64,000 nucleotides of DNA from JAICKM01 sp050998805 (GCA_050998805.1 JBPCPV010000034.1:1-64000), one strand, 5' to 3'. Numbered from the stretch's first letter, positions 17,369 through 25,918 are shown. Notes: generated by a model from the sequence alone, not told the origin. Numbers and translations: made by a program.

Positions 17369-18832
17369 ATGCGAAGCACTTTGCTCACCGACACCCAACA
17401 GTCCGATGATGGCGGCGCAGCGCCGGAGGTGGCGCTGCTGCTGGTCGGCGCGGCCAGAGATGTGGGCCAGCAGACCGAGCAAGAGGACGCGCTCGGCGTG
17501 TTGCTGCCGGCTAACGACGCGCAAGCCGAGCGGGGCAGCTTGTTTGTGCTTGCCGATGGCCGGGGCAGCCGGCGCGGCGGTGGGACGGCGAGCCGTGAGG
17601 TGGTGGAGGTGATCGGCGCAGCCTACTACAATTCGCCGTTGCGCCAGCCCGCGAATCTGCTGCAAAGCGCCATAGACCAGGCGAACCGGCGACTGGTGAG
17701 CGCGGCACAGGATCCGGCCACAGAAGGGCTGTGCAGCACCTGCGTCTGCGCCGCCGTGCAGGGTGATACACTCTGGCTCGCCGACGTCGGTGACTGTAGG
17801 GGATACTTGCTGCGCGCGCCTGCCGGGCTGCGGATGCTCTCCGAGGAACAGCCGCCGGCACCCCAGGCACTCGGCACCAGGGGCGGCATACAGCCGCACT
17901 TTGCCGAGCCGACGCATCTGAGCAAGGGAGACATTGTCTTGCTCTGCTCGGAGGGCCTCTACACCTCGCTGGAGACCCGGCTAATGCAGGACTATTTGAG
18001 CGCGGCGCTTCTGAATACGGGCACGATAGACCCTGATCGCCTGGCCCACGATCTTGTGGAGGGCGCGCGTTACCGGGGCACCGCGCCGAACATCTCTGCA
18101 CTGGTCATCTACTGTGCCGATGTGGTGCCGGAGGCTGTGGCCCGTGCGGCCGGCTGGCCGGAGCAGCAGGCGCGGCGCCTGCTTTCGCCAGGCCCTACCC
18201 TGGCCGCCGCAGCGACCGCCGAGCCGCAGCCCGCAGCACCCCTTACGGCACCCGCACAACCCAGCCGGCTCCCCTCGACGCCGGCAGCGTCCGCGCCGTC
18301 TACCCCTCCTGTAGACATCGAGCGCGGGTTCCCCTTCCGGGCGACCGACCCCCTCGCCTCCCTCATCGCCCAGGTGCTCGGACGGCCAAGCGCCTTTGGC
18401 GGCGACCGCGGCGGTGCGGCCCCCGGCCCCGATCCGGTGAGCCAGGCGCTGAATGCGGCGATGGGACGCGCCCGCCAGCAATGGCTGTTCAACCTGCTCG
18501 TCGCCCTCCTCAGCGTCGCCCTCGTGCTCGCCGGGTGCGCGGCCGCCGTGCTCACCTGGGTTCTGGGGCGCGACGGGCTGTTCGCGGTGCTCTTCGGCTC
18601 CGGCCTCGGCCTGATCGGCGTCCTAAGCTGGCTGGTGACACAGCCGGCCGCGCAGCTCAACCGCGCCTCCGCGCAGATCTCGCTGCTCTCGATCTCATGG
18701 GTCAACTACAGCCAGGAGTTGAAGGGCTGCACCGCACTCAGCGACCCGTCCGCAGCCTCGGCCTGTAACGACCGCGCCGGAGCGCAGGCAGTCCGCTACT
18801 TCGATCAGATCATCGGCGGCCCGTCCACGTAG
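17369..18832 (+). CDS. PP2C-like protein with C-terminal membrane hairpin
   Basis: ATG 17369 follows AGGAG and gives 487 residues. The N-terminal half (about 15-255) is PP2C-like: FVLADGRGSRRGG (metal Asp kept), LWLADVGDCRGYLLR (kept, Cys for Ser), IVLLCSEGLYTS (Asp to Glu) and APNISALVIY (Asp of the usual DN lost). Activity is therefore doubtful. An Ala/Pro linker leads to two TM segments (LFNLLVALLSVALVLAGCAAAVLTW, LFAVLFGSGLGLIGVLSWLV). A C-terminal domain of about 70 residues follows (AAQLNRASAQISLLSISWVN). It follows the kinase by 21 bases and is a paralogue of the first gene of the operon. Likely role: membrane-bound phospho-Ser/Thr binding or signalling. Confidence 0.7.
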   Translation: MRSTLLTDTQQSDDGGAAPEVALLLVGAARDVGQQTEQEDALGVLLPANDAQAERGSLFVLADGRGSRRGGGTASREVVEVIGAAYYNSPLRQPANLLQSAIDQANRRLVSAAQDPATEGLCSTCVCAAVQGDTLWLADVGDCRGYLLRAPAGLRMLSEEQPPAPQALGTRGGIQPHFAEPTHLSKGDIVLLCSEGLYTSLETRLMQDYLSAALLNTGTIDPDRLAHDLVEGARYRGTAPNISALVIYCADVVPEAVARAAGWPEQQARRLLSPGPTLAAAATAEPQPAAPLTAPAQPSRLPSTPAASAPSTPPVDIERGFPFRATDPLASLIAQVLGRPSAFGGDRGGAAPGPDPVSQALNAAMGRARQQWLFNLLVALLSVALVLAGCAAAVLTWVLGRDGLFAVLFGSGLGLIGVLSWLVTQPAAQLNRASAQISLLSISWVNYSQELKGCTALSDPSAASACNDRAGAQAVRYFDQIIGGPST

Positions 18833-18846
18833 AAAGGATAGCGTTT

Positions 18847-19332
18847 ATGGATCGCGCATCGGTGTTGCTGGTGTTGATCGTGGACAACGACATGGACGCC
18901 GCGCGCGCCCGGCAGGCCGCCGCCCTGGCGAGCGCGGCCCCGACGACGCTGCTCGCGCGGGGCGCGATGGGGGTCTCCCTACCGGCCATCCCCGCCGAGG
19001 CCCGCCGGATCTACGACCGATACCTGGCGGCCGGCCGGCGACTGGTTACGGTCCCCTCCGACCCCGCGAAGCTGCCCGCCCTACGCGCTGCGATGGAAAC
19101 GGCCGGTGCCTACGGGGCGCGGACGTTTGTGCAGCGCGATGTCGCTCCCGCGCCCGGTATCGGCATGCAGAGCCGTGGCCTCGACATCGCGCCGCCGGGC
19201 GACCGTGGGATCGGGAGCAGTACGGACGAGTTCCGATCGGGGGGGGAAGCATCCCGTGGTGCCGCCGCCCCTCGATCGGCACGCCCTAGTACTTCGCCAC
19301 TCTCGGGTCTACTTCGTTGGACCAGGCGTTGA
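18847..19332 (+). CDS. small hypothetical protein, last gene of the CHAT operon; possible 3' frameshift
   Basis: The ATG at 18847 follows AGAAAGGATAG. The first 110 residues are a plausible soluble alpha/beta domain (VLLVLIVDNDMDAARARQAA ... RLVTVPSDPAKLPALRAAME). The end is low-complexity (GGEASRGAAAPRSARPSTSP) and overlaps the convergent E1-fusion gene by 47 bases. A run of eight G (19239-19246) sits at the change in character. One G fewer would end the protein with IPWCRRPSIGTP at a TAG about 19290 that just meets the neighbour's stop. The real C-terminus is therefore uncertain. No family was recognised. Confidence 0.5.
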   Translation: MDRASVLLVLIVDNDMDAARARQAAALASAAPTTLLARGAMGVSLPAIPAEARRIYDRYLAAGRRLVTVPSDPAKLPALRAAMETAGAYGARTFVQRDVAPAPGIGMQSRGLDIAPPGDRGIGSSTDEFRSGGEASRGAAAPRSARPSTSPLSGLLRWTRR

Positions 19333-20734
19333 TGCCACCCTTTAGGTTCTTCAGCTTGCGGAAACCGAGGCTCTGTAGCTCCTGCACGGCGCGGGCGCTC
19401 CGCACGCCGCTGTGGCAATAGACCACGATTTCGTCGGCGGTGCTCAACTCGTTGGCGCGCGAGTGGATCTGGCCGACCGGGATGAGGCGGGCGCCTTCGA
19501 GGTGCGCGATGTCCCACTCGTGCGGCTCGCGCACGTCGAGCAGCACCAACGGCTCGCCGGCAGTGATACGCGCGTTCAGTTCCGGCGCTGTGATGTCCCA
19601 GGCGTCGTCTGCAGCGGTATGCGGGCGGATGCCGCAGAACTCCTGGTAGTCGATCAGGCGCGTCACCGTCGGGTTGGGGCCGCAGACGGGGCAGGCAGGG
19701 TCTTTCCGCAGCTTCATCTCGCGGAAGCGCATCTTGAGCGCGTCGTAGAGCAGCAGGCGGCCGATCAGAGGCTCGCCGATGCCGAGGAGCAGCTTGACCG
19801 TCTCGGTGGCCTGTAGCACGCCGATCAGCCCGGGGAGCACACCGAGCACCCCGCCTTCGGCGCAGGACGGCACCAGGCCGGGAGGAGGCGGCTCAGGATA
19901 GAGGCAGCGGTAGCAGGGGCCTTCAGCCGCCCAGAAGACCGAAGCCTGGCCCTCGAAGCGGAAGATGCTGCCGTAGACGTTCGGCTTGCCGAGCAGCACA
20001 CATGCGTCGTTCACCAGGTAGCGCGTCGGGAAGTTGTCGGTGCCGTCAACGATCACGTCGTAGGGCGCGAAAATCTCGAGGGCGTTTTCGGAAGAGAGCG
20101 CGGTGGGGTAAAGATCGACCTGCACGCCGGGGTTGATCTCGAGGATGCGCTCCTTCGCCGATTCGAGCTTGGGCCGCCCGACGCTGCTCGTGGAGTGGAT
20201 CACCTGGCGCTGTAGGTTGCTGTAATCTACGACATCGAAATCAACAATGCCGATGCGGCCCACTCCGGCTGCGGCCAAGTAGAGAGCGAGCGGCGAGCCT
20301 AGCCCCCCCGCGCCGATCAGCAGCACGCTCGCCGCTTTGAGCTTCTTCTGGCCTTCGAGGCCGATCTCCGGCACGAGCAGGTGGCGGCTGTAGCGCTGGA
20401 TCTCGTCGCGGCTCAGGGTCAGATGACCATTCTGCACCAGGGCGGGCGGCATCTTGGCCTCCGCGCCGCCGGCGATGGCGGGGATGATGGATAGAGTATC
20501 CGTTGGGGCGAGCTTGGTCAGCCCGCGTTGCAGGCTACGCACGTCTTCGTCGTTCAGGTAGATGTTGACGAAAGTACGCAGCGCGCCGCCCTCGCTGTAC
20601 AGATGTTTCTTCAAATCGGGATAGAGCACCGTCAGACCGGCCAGCGCCTCGTCAACAGTTCGCGCCTCCAGCACGAGTTCGTCGCGCCCCTCGGCATACC
20701 CTCTCAAAGCGGTCGGTATCAAAATCGTTGCCAT
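19286..20734 (-). CDS. ubiquitin-like (MoaD/CysO) - E1 (MoeB/ThiF) - rhodanese fusion
   Basis: The 482-residue protein fuses three parts of a sulfur-carrier system. Residues 1-92 are a MoaD/CysO-like beta-grasp domain (FVNIYLNDEDVRSLQ) ending in IIPAIAGG at 89-90. Residues about 110-370 are an E1-like adenylating domain: RYSRHLLVPEIG, nucleotide loop LLIGAGGLGSP, GTDNFPTRY, zinc pairs CYRC and CPVC, and a candidate Cys in PSCAEGG. Residues about 385-480 are a rhodanese with VLLDVREPHEW and active-site Cys in VVYCHSGVRS. AAGGAG precedes the ATG at 20734. It is probably in one operon with the JAMM peptidase and a trans-sulfuration enzyme, pointing to cysteine or other thiolation chemistry. Confidence 0.85.
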   Translation of the reverse strand: MATILIPTALRGYAEGRDELVLEARTVDEALAGLTVLYPDLKKHLYSEGGALRTFVNIYLNDEDVRSLQRGLTKLAPTDTLSIIPAIAGGAEAKMPPALVQNGHLTLSRDEIQRYSRHLLVPEIGLEGQKKLKAASVLLIGAGGLGSPLALYLAAAGVGRIGIVDFDVVDYSNLQRQVIHSTSSVGRPKLESAKERILEINPGVQVDLYPTALSSENALEIFAPYDVIVDGTDNFPTRYLVNDACVLLGKPNVYGSIFRFEGQASVFWAAEGPCYRCLYPEPPPPGLVPSCAEGGVLGVLPGLIGVLQATETVKLLLGIGEPLIGRLLLYDALKMRFREMKLRKDPACPVCGPNPTVTRLIDYQEFCGIRPHTAADDAWDITAPELNARITAGEPLVLLDVREPHEWDIAHLEGARLIPVGQIHSRANELSTADEIVVYCHSGVRSARAVQELQSLGFRKLKNLKGGINAWSNEVDPRVAKY

Positions 20735-20750
20735 AGTTTATATCTCCTTG

Positions 20751-21185
20751 TTACGGCACGCGCGACACGCGCACCGATTCTTCGTCAAAAGCCGAGCGGT
20801 CGTCCCGCAGGGTCCAGCACCGCAGGTCTCGCGCCTGATGGGCGCGCACCGACACTATAATATACGAGTACCAGGGCCACGCATGATCTCGGTCGTACTC
20901 CGAGGCGACCGCCTCGTCTTCGGGGTGCGAGTGGTAAAACCCGATCACGATTAGACCTTTGCTTCGCGCGGTCCTTTCTGCGCGCAGCATGTCCTGCGGA
21001 GCGATCAGGAAGCGGTGGTACTGCTCGCCCTCCTCAAACTGGTTGGCGATGACCAGCAGCTCCTGCACGCTCTTACGGCCGTCTGCCTCGCGCCCCAGCA
21101 GAACCCCGCAGATCTCGTTGGGATAGCCCGCCTCGGCGTGGCGGCGGATAGCCTCGTCGTGCGTGGAGGTGATCTCCAGACTCAT
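20751..21185 (-). CDS. JAMM/Mov34 metallopeptidase (Mec-like)
   Basis: Starting at ATG 21185 the protein has 144 residues and a complete JAMM zinc site: E24 (PNEICGVLLG), H85 and H87 in YHSHP, S95 and D98 in EAVASEYD. Homologues such as mycobacterial Mec cut cysteine from the carboxy end of the sulfur carrier CysO; others process ubiquitin-like precursors. The start overlaps the stop of the PLP enzyme upstream by ATGA, and the ubiquitin-like/E1/rhodanese fusion begins 16 bases downstream. That context makes the neighbour's GG-containing domain the likely substrate. Confidence 0.85.
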   Translation of the reverse strand: MSLEITSTHDEAIRRHAEAGYPNEICGVLLGREADGRKSVQELLVIANQFEEGEQYHRFLIAPQDMLRAERTARSKGLIVIGFYHSHPEDEAVASEYDRDHAWPWYSYIIVSVRAHQARDLRCWTLRDDRSAFDEESVRVSRVP

Positions 21186-22423
21186 AGAGCGCACAGTGCG
21201 CCCTCGAGGTCGGCGATGATGTCGGCGGAGGCTTCGATGCCCGCCGACACGCGCAACAGGCCCTCGGTGATGCCGGCGCGGCGGCGCAGGCCGGGCGACC
21301 ACTCTCGGTGGCTCGACATCAACGGGTACGATACTTCGCTGTAGACGTCGCCGAGCGTGGTAGCGGGGATCAGCAGGTGCAGGTTGTCTATGAAGCGGAA
21401 CATGGTCGCCCGGTCCGCTCCGGCGATCTCGAAGGCGAGCATACCGCCATAGTAGCCGGGCCGGAACAAGCGCCTGGCTAGCGTATGTCCGGCATGGTCC
21501 GGCAGCCCCGGATAGTGGACGCGCTCGACCTGCGGCTGCACTGCGAGCCAGGCGGCGACTGCGGCGGCGTTGGCGCAGTGCCGCTCCAGGCGCAGGGCCA
21601 GCGTCTTAACGCCCCGATGGATCAGATGCGCCTCGAAGGGGCTGAGCACTGCGCCGAGGAGCTTCGCCAGGCTGCGTAACGGCCCGATATGTGCCGGATC
21701 GCGCACGCTCACGCTGCCCCCTCCGGCATCGCCATGCCCGCCGAGGTATTTGGTGGCGCTGTGGACGACGATGTCCGCGCCGAGCGCAAGCGGCTGGAGC
21801 AGGAACGGCGTGGCGAACGTGTTGTCAACGATCACGAGCGCACCGACCGCGTGGGCCTGGGCGATGATCGCCTCCAGGTCGAGTACGCGGATCAACGGGT
21901 TGGAGACCGGCTCGACCAGCACGGCGCGGGGCCGGGGTTCCGCCTGCAAGCCGGCGGCATACGCGGGGAGGTCGTTGCAATCCACGAAGCGCGGCACGAT
22001 GCCGACGGGGGCGAAGAAGGTGTTGAGCAAGCTATGGCTGGCACCGTAGAGATCCCGCGCGGCGAGCACCGCATCGCCTGGTCCCATCTCGACCAGCCGG
22101 AGAGCCGCGTGGAGCGCGGCCATGCCCGACCCGAACGCCGCCGTGACCAAGCCGCCCTCCAATGCGTTCAGCGCGGTCTCCAACGCGACCACGGTCGGGT
22201 TGGCGTAGCGCGAGTAGACGTAGCTTTTGCGGTCGCCGGCAAGCACCGCGTCCAACTCCTCGGCGGTTTCGCTCAAGAAGGTAGTGCTCGCGTAGATCGG
22301 CGTCGCGGTCGGCACCACATCCGTAACCGCCATCCGCTCGCCGGCGTGTACCGCGACCGTGTCGAAGCTCCTAGCTCTGGGCTTCGCGTCTTGATCGGTT
22401 GTCTCCACCGTAGGTGTGGTCAT
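21182..22423 (-). CDS. trans-sulfuration PLP enzyme (cystathionine gamma-synthase/lyase family)
   Basis: The 413-residue protein belongs to the Cys/Met metabolism PLP family. It shows YSRYANPTV, the cofactor-binding FGSGMAALHA, the Asp of VIVDNTFATPF and the PLP Lys in VVHSATKYLGGHGD, with a C-terminal RVSAGIEASADIIADLE. The family interconverts homoserine esters, cystathionine, cysteine and homocysteine; sequence by eye cannot decide between synthase, lyase and sulfhydrylase. It is the first gene of a likely three-gene operon with the JAMM peptidase and the sulfur-carrier fusion. No SAM riboswitch or T-box was seen upstream. Confidence 0.85.
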   Translation of the reverse strand: MTTPTVETTDQDAKPRARSFDTVAVHAGERMAVTDVVPTATPIYASTTFLSETAEELDAVLAGDRKSYVYSRYANPTVVALETALNALEGGLVTAAFGSGMAALHAALRLVEMGPGDAVLAARDLYGASHSLLNTFFAPVGIVPRFVDCNDLPAYAAGLQAEPRPRAVLVEPVSNPLIRVLDLEAIIAQAHAVGALVIVDNTFATPFLLQPLALGADIVVHSATKYLGGHGDAGGGSVSVRDPAHIGPLRSLAKLLGAVLSPFEAHLIHRGVKTLALRLERHCANAAAVAAWLAVQPQVERVHYPGLPDHAGHTLARRLFRPGYYGGMLAFEIAGADRATMFRFIDNLHLLIPATTLGDVYSEVSYPLMSSHREWSPGLRRRAGITEGLLRVSAGIEASADIIADLEGALCAL

Positions 22424-22527
22424 CGGGATTCCTTTCCACTTGCTGCTGACCGCTTACAAGACATCATACCATGAAGCCTAATCCACCGCAATGCGTGGTG
22501 CGTAGTGCGCGGGGCAAGGGAATCGTC

Positions 22528-22620
22528 TGTGGGAGAGTGCTCTGCGCTCGATTTACGGTGGGGCAGAGGCCGACCGCTGCCTACCGCCTACTGCCTACCG
22601 CCTACTCCGTACTCGCTGCC
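22528..22620. repeat. short repeat modules between PLP enzyme and aldehyde dehydrogenase
   Basis: A TGGGAGAG...CTCTGCGCTCGAT module lies at about 22528-22553. It is followed by ACCGCCTACTGCCTACCGCC-type simple repeats (about 22575-22610) that run into the 3' end of the aldehyde dehydrogenase gene. Related copies lie at 25871-25900, 31461-31488, 33630-33700, 61636-61660 and 62481-62504. Confidence 0.6.
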
Positions 22621-24005
22621 GCTTGCCCGCCCGCGCGGTCAGGGCCGATCCAGACGGTCTGGATATTGACGAACTCACGGATGCCGAAGATCGCCAACTC
22701 ACGCCCGTAGCCGCTGCGCTTCACGCCGCCGAACGGCAGCCGGGGATCCGAACTCACCATCCCGTTGACGAACACGCTGCCCGACTCGATCTCGGATACC
22801 AGACGGCGCGCGCGATCCAGGTCCGCCGTCCAGAGGGCCGCCCCCAAACCGAAGTTCGAGTCGTTCGCCCCCCGTATCGCCTCGTGCGCGTCGGCCACCC
22901 GCCGCACCGCCGCCACCGGACCGAAGGTCTCTTCGCGGAACACCGGCATCTCGGGGGTGACGCCGGTCAGCACCGTCGGCGGATAGAAGTAGCCAGGCCC
23001 CGGCGGGATCGCCCCGCCGAGCGCGACCCGCGCCCCCATCGCCGTCGATTCACTCACCTGGCGTTGCAGCGCCTCGCGTAAATCGGCGCGGGCCATCGGG
23101 CCGACCTGCGTCGTCCGCTCGGTGGGGTCACCCACGCGCAACGCCGCGACTGCTGCACAGAAGCGATCCTCGAACTCCTCGGCGACCGCCTCCTCAACCA
23201 AGAAGCGCTTCGCGGCGATGCAGCTCTGCCCGGCGTTCAGGTTGCGCGCGCGGGCCGCTGTCGTCGCCGCTGCACCAATGTCGGCATCGGCGAGCACGAT
23301 GAACGGGTCCGATCCGCCCAATTCCAGCACGGCCTTCTTCAGGGCGCGCCCGGCGGCCGCGCCGACCCGTACCCCCGCGCCGTCGCTGCCGGTCAATGTC
23401 ACCGCACGGATACGCGGGTCGCCGATCAACGCCTCGGCGGCCTGGCCGGGTGCCAGGATGGTCCGCAGCACACCCTCCGGGAGGCCGCTATCGGCGAAGA
23501 CTTCTTCGATGGCTAAAGCGCACCCCGGCACATTGGAGGCATGTTTGAGTACAGCAGTGTTGCCGGCCATCAGCGTCGGCGCGGCAAAGCGAAACAGTTG
23601 CCAGAACGGGAAGTTCCAGGGCATGATCGCCAAGATCACGCCGAGGGGCGCGAACTCGACGTAGCTCTCCTGGGCGTTGGTCGCCGTCGGCTCAGGGGCC
23701 AGGAAGCGCCCGCCCTGCTCGGCGAAATATTCGCACGCCCAGGCGCACTTCTCGATCTCCGCCTCGGCTTCCAGGATCGGCTTGCCCATTTCGGCGGTGA
23801 TCAGCGCCGCATAGCGGGCCTGGCGGGCGCGGAGGGTGGCTGCAACCGCCCGCAGACCGTCAGCCCGTTCGGAGATCGTGCTTGACCGCCAGGCCGCGAA
23901 AGCACCCTGGGCCGCGCCGACGGCAGCCTCGATCTCCGCAGGCGTGAATTCGTCATACGTCGCCAGCACGGCCCCGGTCGCGGGGTTGATTGACTGGATC
24001 GCCAT
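22602..24005 (-). CDS. NAD(P)-dependent aldehyde dehydrogenase, succinate-semialdehyde type
   Basis: The 467-residue protein spans the full ALDH family length of this subgroup. It begins with SINPATGAVLATYDE, carries the Asn site in IMPWNFPFWQ, the Glu in AVLELGGSDPF and the catalytic Cys in NAGQSCIAAKR, and ends with LPFGGVKRSGYGRELAIFGI, all typical of succinate-semialdehyde dehydrogenases of the Sad/GabD type. Expected reaction: succinate semialdehyde to succinate. The acetolactate synthase gene ends 17 bases upstream, so the two are probably co-transcribed from the promoter at 25740-25768. Other short-chain aldehydes are possible substrates. Confidence 0.85.
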   Translation of the reverse strand: MAIQSINPATGAVLATYDEFTPAEIEAAVGAAQGAFAAWRSSTISERADGLRAVAATLRARQARYAALITAEMGKPILEAEAEIEKCAWACEYFAEQGGRFLAPEPTATNAQESYVEFAPLGVILAIMPWNFPFWQLFRFAAPTLMAGNTAVLKHASNVPGCALAIEEVFADSGLPEGVLRTILAPGQAAEALIGDPRIRAVTLTGSDGAGVRVGAAAGRALKKAVLELGGSDPFIVLADADIGAAATTAARARNLNAGQSCIAAKRFLVEEAVAEEFEDRFCAAVAALRVGDPTERTTQVGPMARADLREALQRQVSESTAMGARVALGGAIPPGPGYFYPPTVLTGVTPEMPVFREETFGPVAAVRRVADAHEAIRGANDSNFGLGAALWTADLDRARRLVSEIESGSVFVNGMVSSDPRLPFGGVKRSGYGRELAIFGIREFVNIQTVWIGPDRAGGQAAASTE

Positions 24006-24022
24006 CTGCTGTTTCCTCCTCG

Positions 24023-25714
24023 CTAGCTCGCCTGGTCGCCGGCGGGCATTCGGGTGCCCAGATACTGGTTCTCGCGCGGATCGGTCGGCACCACGATCAG
24101 CGATGGCACGTCAAGCTCCAGGGCGCGCCGCAAGAGCGGCCCGAAGTCGTCGGCCTGCTCGACCTGCCAGGCGGGCAGCCCGAACGACCGCGCGTAGGCC
24201 ACCATATCGGGGTTGCCGAACTCCACGCCGAACGTCCGGCCGAGCTTGCGCTGCTGGTTCAGCTCGATCACGCCGTATCGCCCGTCGAGCCACACGACGT
24301 TCACGTAGGGCACGCGCAGCCGCTGGGCGGTCTCCAGCTCCTGGGAGTTCATCAAGAACCCGCCGTCCCCACTGACCGCCACCACACGGCGCGTCGGCTG
24401 GGCCAGCCGTGCGGCCATCCCGCCCGGCACCGCCAGCCCCATGGTCGCCAGGCCGTTCGAGATAATCACGGTGTTCGGCCGGTAGGCGGGGTAGTAGCAC
24501 GCAAGCCAGAGCTTGTGCGCGCCCACGTCGCTCACCAGGATGTCGGCTTCGCCGAGCGCCTGGCGTAGCTCCCAGACGATGCGTTGTGGCTTCATCGGCA
24601 TACTCGCATCCCCGGCATATGCCTGCAACGCCGTGTAAGCATCGGGGGGCGCGCCCTGCCCCGCCGCCTGCCAGGGCCGCGGCTCGCCCCCACATAGCTC
24701 CGCCAGGGCGCGCAGAGCCTCGCCGATCTCGCCCACCACCTCGACGGCAGGGATGTAATGGCCGTCGATCTCGGCGGGCGTACTGTCCACATGGATAATC
24801 TCTTTGTCGCGGCTCGGGTTCCAGAGCACGGGTGCCCATTCCACCAGGTCATAACCGACCGTGATCACCAGGTCGGCGTCGGCCAGGTCGGGGTGCAGGT
24901 CGAGGTCAGCCCCCGGCCGCTGGAGGCCGACAGCCGACCGCGCCAGGGGGTCCCGCGCATCGAGCGCCCCCTTGCCCATGAAAGTCGGCAGGACAGGGAT
25001 GCCGAGCGCGTGGGCAAAGTCGGCGAGTGCTGCCGCCGCGCCGTGCCCGCTCGCCTCCCGGCGGATCACGCCGTTGCCGGCCAGCACGACCGGTCGCCGG
25101 GCGGTGCCGAGCCTCTCAGCAGCCGCAACCAGCGTTGCGACCGTGGGTGCCGGATAGGTTGTGCGGCGCACCGGCAGCGGGGTCAGCGTCGGGTCTACCT
25201 CTGCGGCCGCCACATCTTCGGGCAGTTCCAGGTGCGTCGCGCCCGGTTTTTCGAGCCGCGCCAACCGGAAGGCTTTACGCACCATCTCCGGGAGCGCCTC
25301 GGCGCGCTCGACCCGCGCGTTCCATTTGGTGATAGGCCGAAGCATCTGCACGATGTCGAGGTACTGGTGCGACTCCTTGTAGACCCGTTCCAGTCCGGCC
25401 TGCCCTGTAATCGCCACCAGCGGCGCACGATCCAGGGTCGCATCGGCGATCCCGGTGATCAAGTTGGTCGCGCCCGGCCCCAACGTAGCCAGGCAGACCC
25501 CGGGGTACGTACTCAACCGCCCGTACACGTCGGCCATGAAGGCCGCTCCCTGCTCGTGGCGGGTCACGACCATCCGGATCGAGGAACTGCGCGATAGAGC
25601 ATCGAGCAGATCCACGATTTCCTCTCCCGGCAACCCAAAAACGTACTGGACCCCCTCATTTTCCAGACAGCGTACCAGCAAGTCGGACGCTTTGCCCTGC
25701 GGCGCAGTTTCCAC
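24023..25714 (-). CDS. acetolactate synthase large subunit, catabolic (AlsS-like)
   Basis: The GTG start at 25714 follows AGGAGG and gives 563 residues. The N-terminal TPP domain has FGLPGEEIVDLLDAL and the catalytic Glu-containing VTRHEQGAAFMADVYGR. The central domain carries LGPGATNLITGIADA and HQYLDIVQMLRPITKWN, and the C-terminal TPP motif is SGDGGFLMNSQELETA. The pattern is closer to the FAD-independent AlsS of acetoin formation than to IlvB, and no small subunit lies nearby. Reaction: two pyruvate to acetolactate and CO2. The divergent gene at 25919 has its own promoter in the shared spacer. Confidence 0.85.
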   Translation of the reverse strand: METAPQGKASDLLVRCLENEGVQYVFGLPGEEIVDLLDALSRSSSIRMVVTRHEQGAAFMADVYGRLSTYPGVCLATLGPGATNLITGIADATLDRAPLVAITGQAGLERVYKESHQYLDIVQMLRPITKWNARVERAEALPEMVRKAFRLARLEKPGATHLELPEDVAAAEVDPTLTPLPVRRTTYPAPTVATLVAAAERLGTARRPVVLAGNGVIRREASGHGAAAALADFAHALGIPVLPTFMGKGALDARDPLARSAVGLQRPGADLDLHPDLADADLVITVGYDLVEWAPVLWNPSRDKEIIHVDSTPAEIDGHYIPAVEVVGEIGEALRALAELCGGEPRPWQAAGQGAPPDAYTALQAYAGDASMPMKPQRIVWELRQALGEADILVSDVGAHKLWLACYYPAYRPNTVIISNGLATMGLAVPGGMAARLAQPTRRVVAVSGDGGFLMNSQELETAQRLRVPYVNVVWLDGRYGVIELNQQRKLGRTFGVEFGNPDMVAYARSFGLPAWQVEQADDFGPLLRRALELDVPSLIVVPTDPRENQYLGTRMPAGDQAS

Positions 25715-25739
25715 GGTGGCTTCCTACCCTCCTGCTTCC

Positions 25740-25768
25740 ATTATACATCCCCGACCCATCCGCGTCAT
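25740..25768 (-). promoter_or_regulatory. promoter of the acetolactate synthase gene
   Basis: On the minus strand TATAAT (25745 to 25740) lies 17 bases from ATGACG (25768 to 25763), a 4/6 match to the -35 consensus. Confidence 0.5.
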
Positions 25769-25799
25769 CACGCCTTTGTTTCATAATTTTGTGAAAGTA

Positions 25800-25828
25800 T
25801 TGACAATTCAATAATCCAGGTGTATAAT
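25800..25828 (+). promoter_or_regulatory. consensus promoter of the DUF2071 gene
   Basis: TTGACA (25800-25805) and TATAAT (25823-25828) are both perfect, with a 17-base spacer. The leader holds CTGCCTACCGCCTAC-type repeats before the Shine-Dalgarno sequence. Confidence 0.85.
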
Positions 25829-25918
25829 TGAGATGTAGACATGGCACGGCTTGGCAAGGGATAATCTATCACTGCCGACTGCCTACCGCCTACCGCCTAC
25901 GGAACGGAGGGTTTGACG

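Noticed and set aside
22424..22601. SAM riboswitch or T-box upstream of the trans-sulfuration gene
   Set aside because: The short leader lacks the conserved core strings and no long antiterminator-like fold was found by eye.
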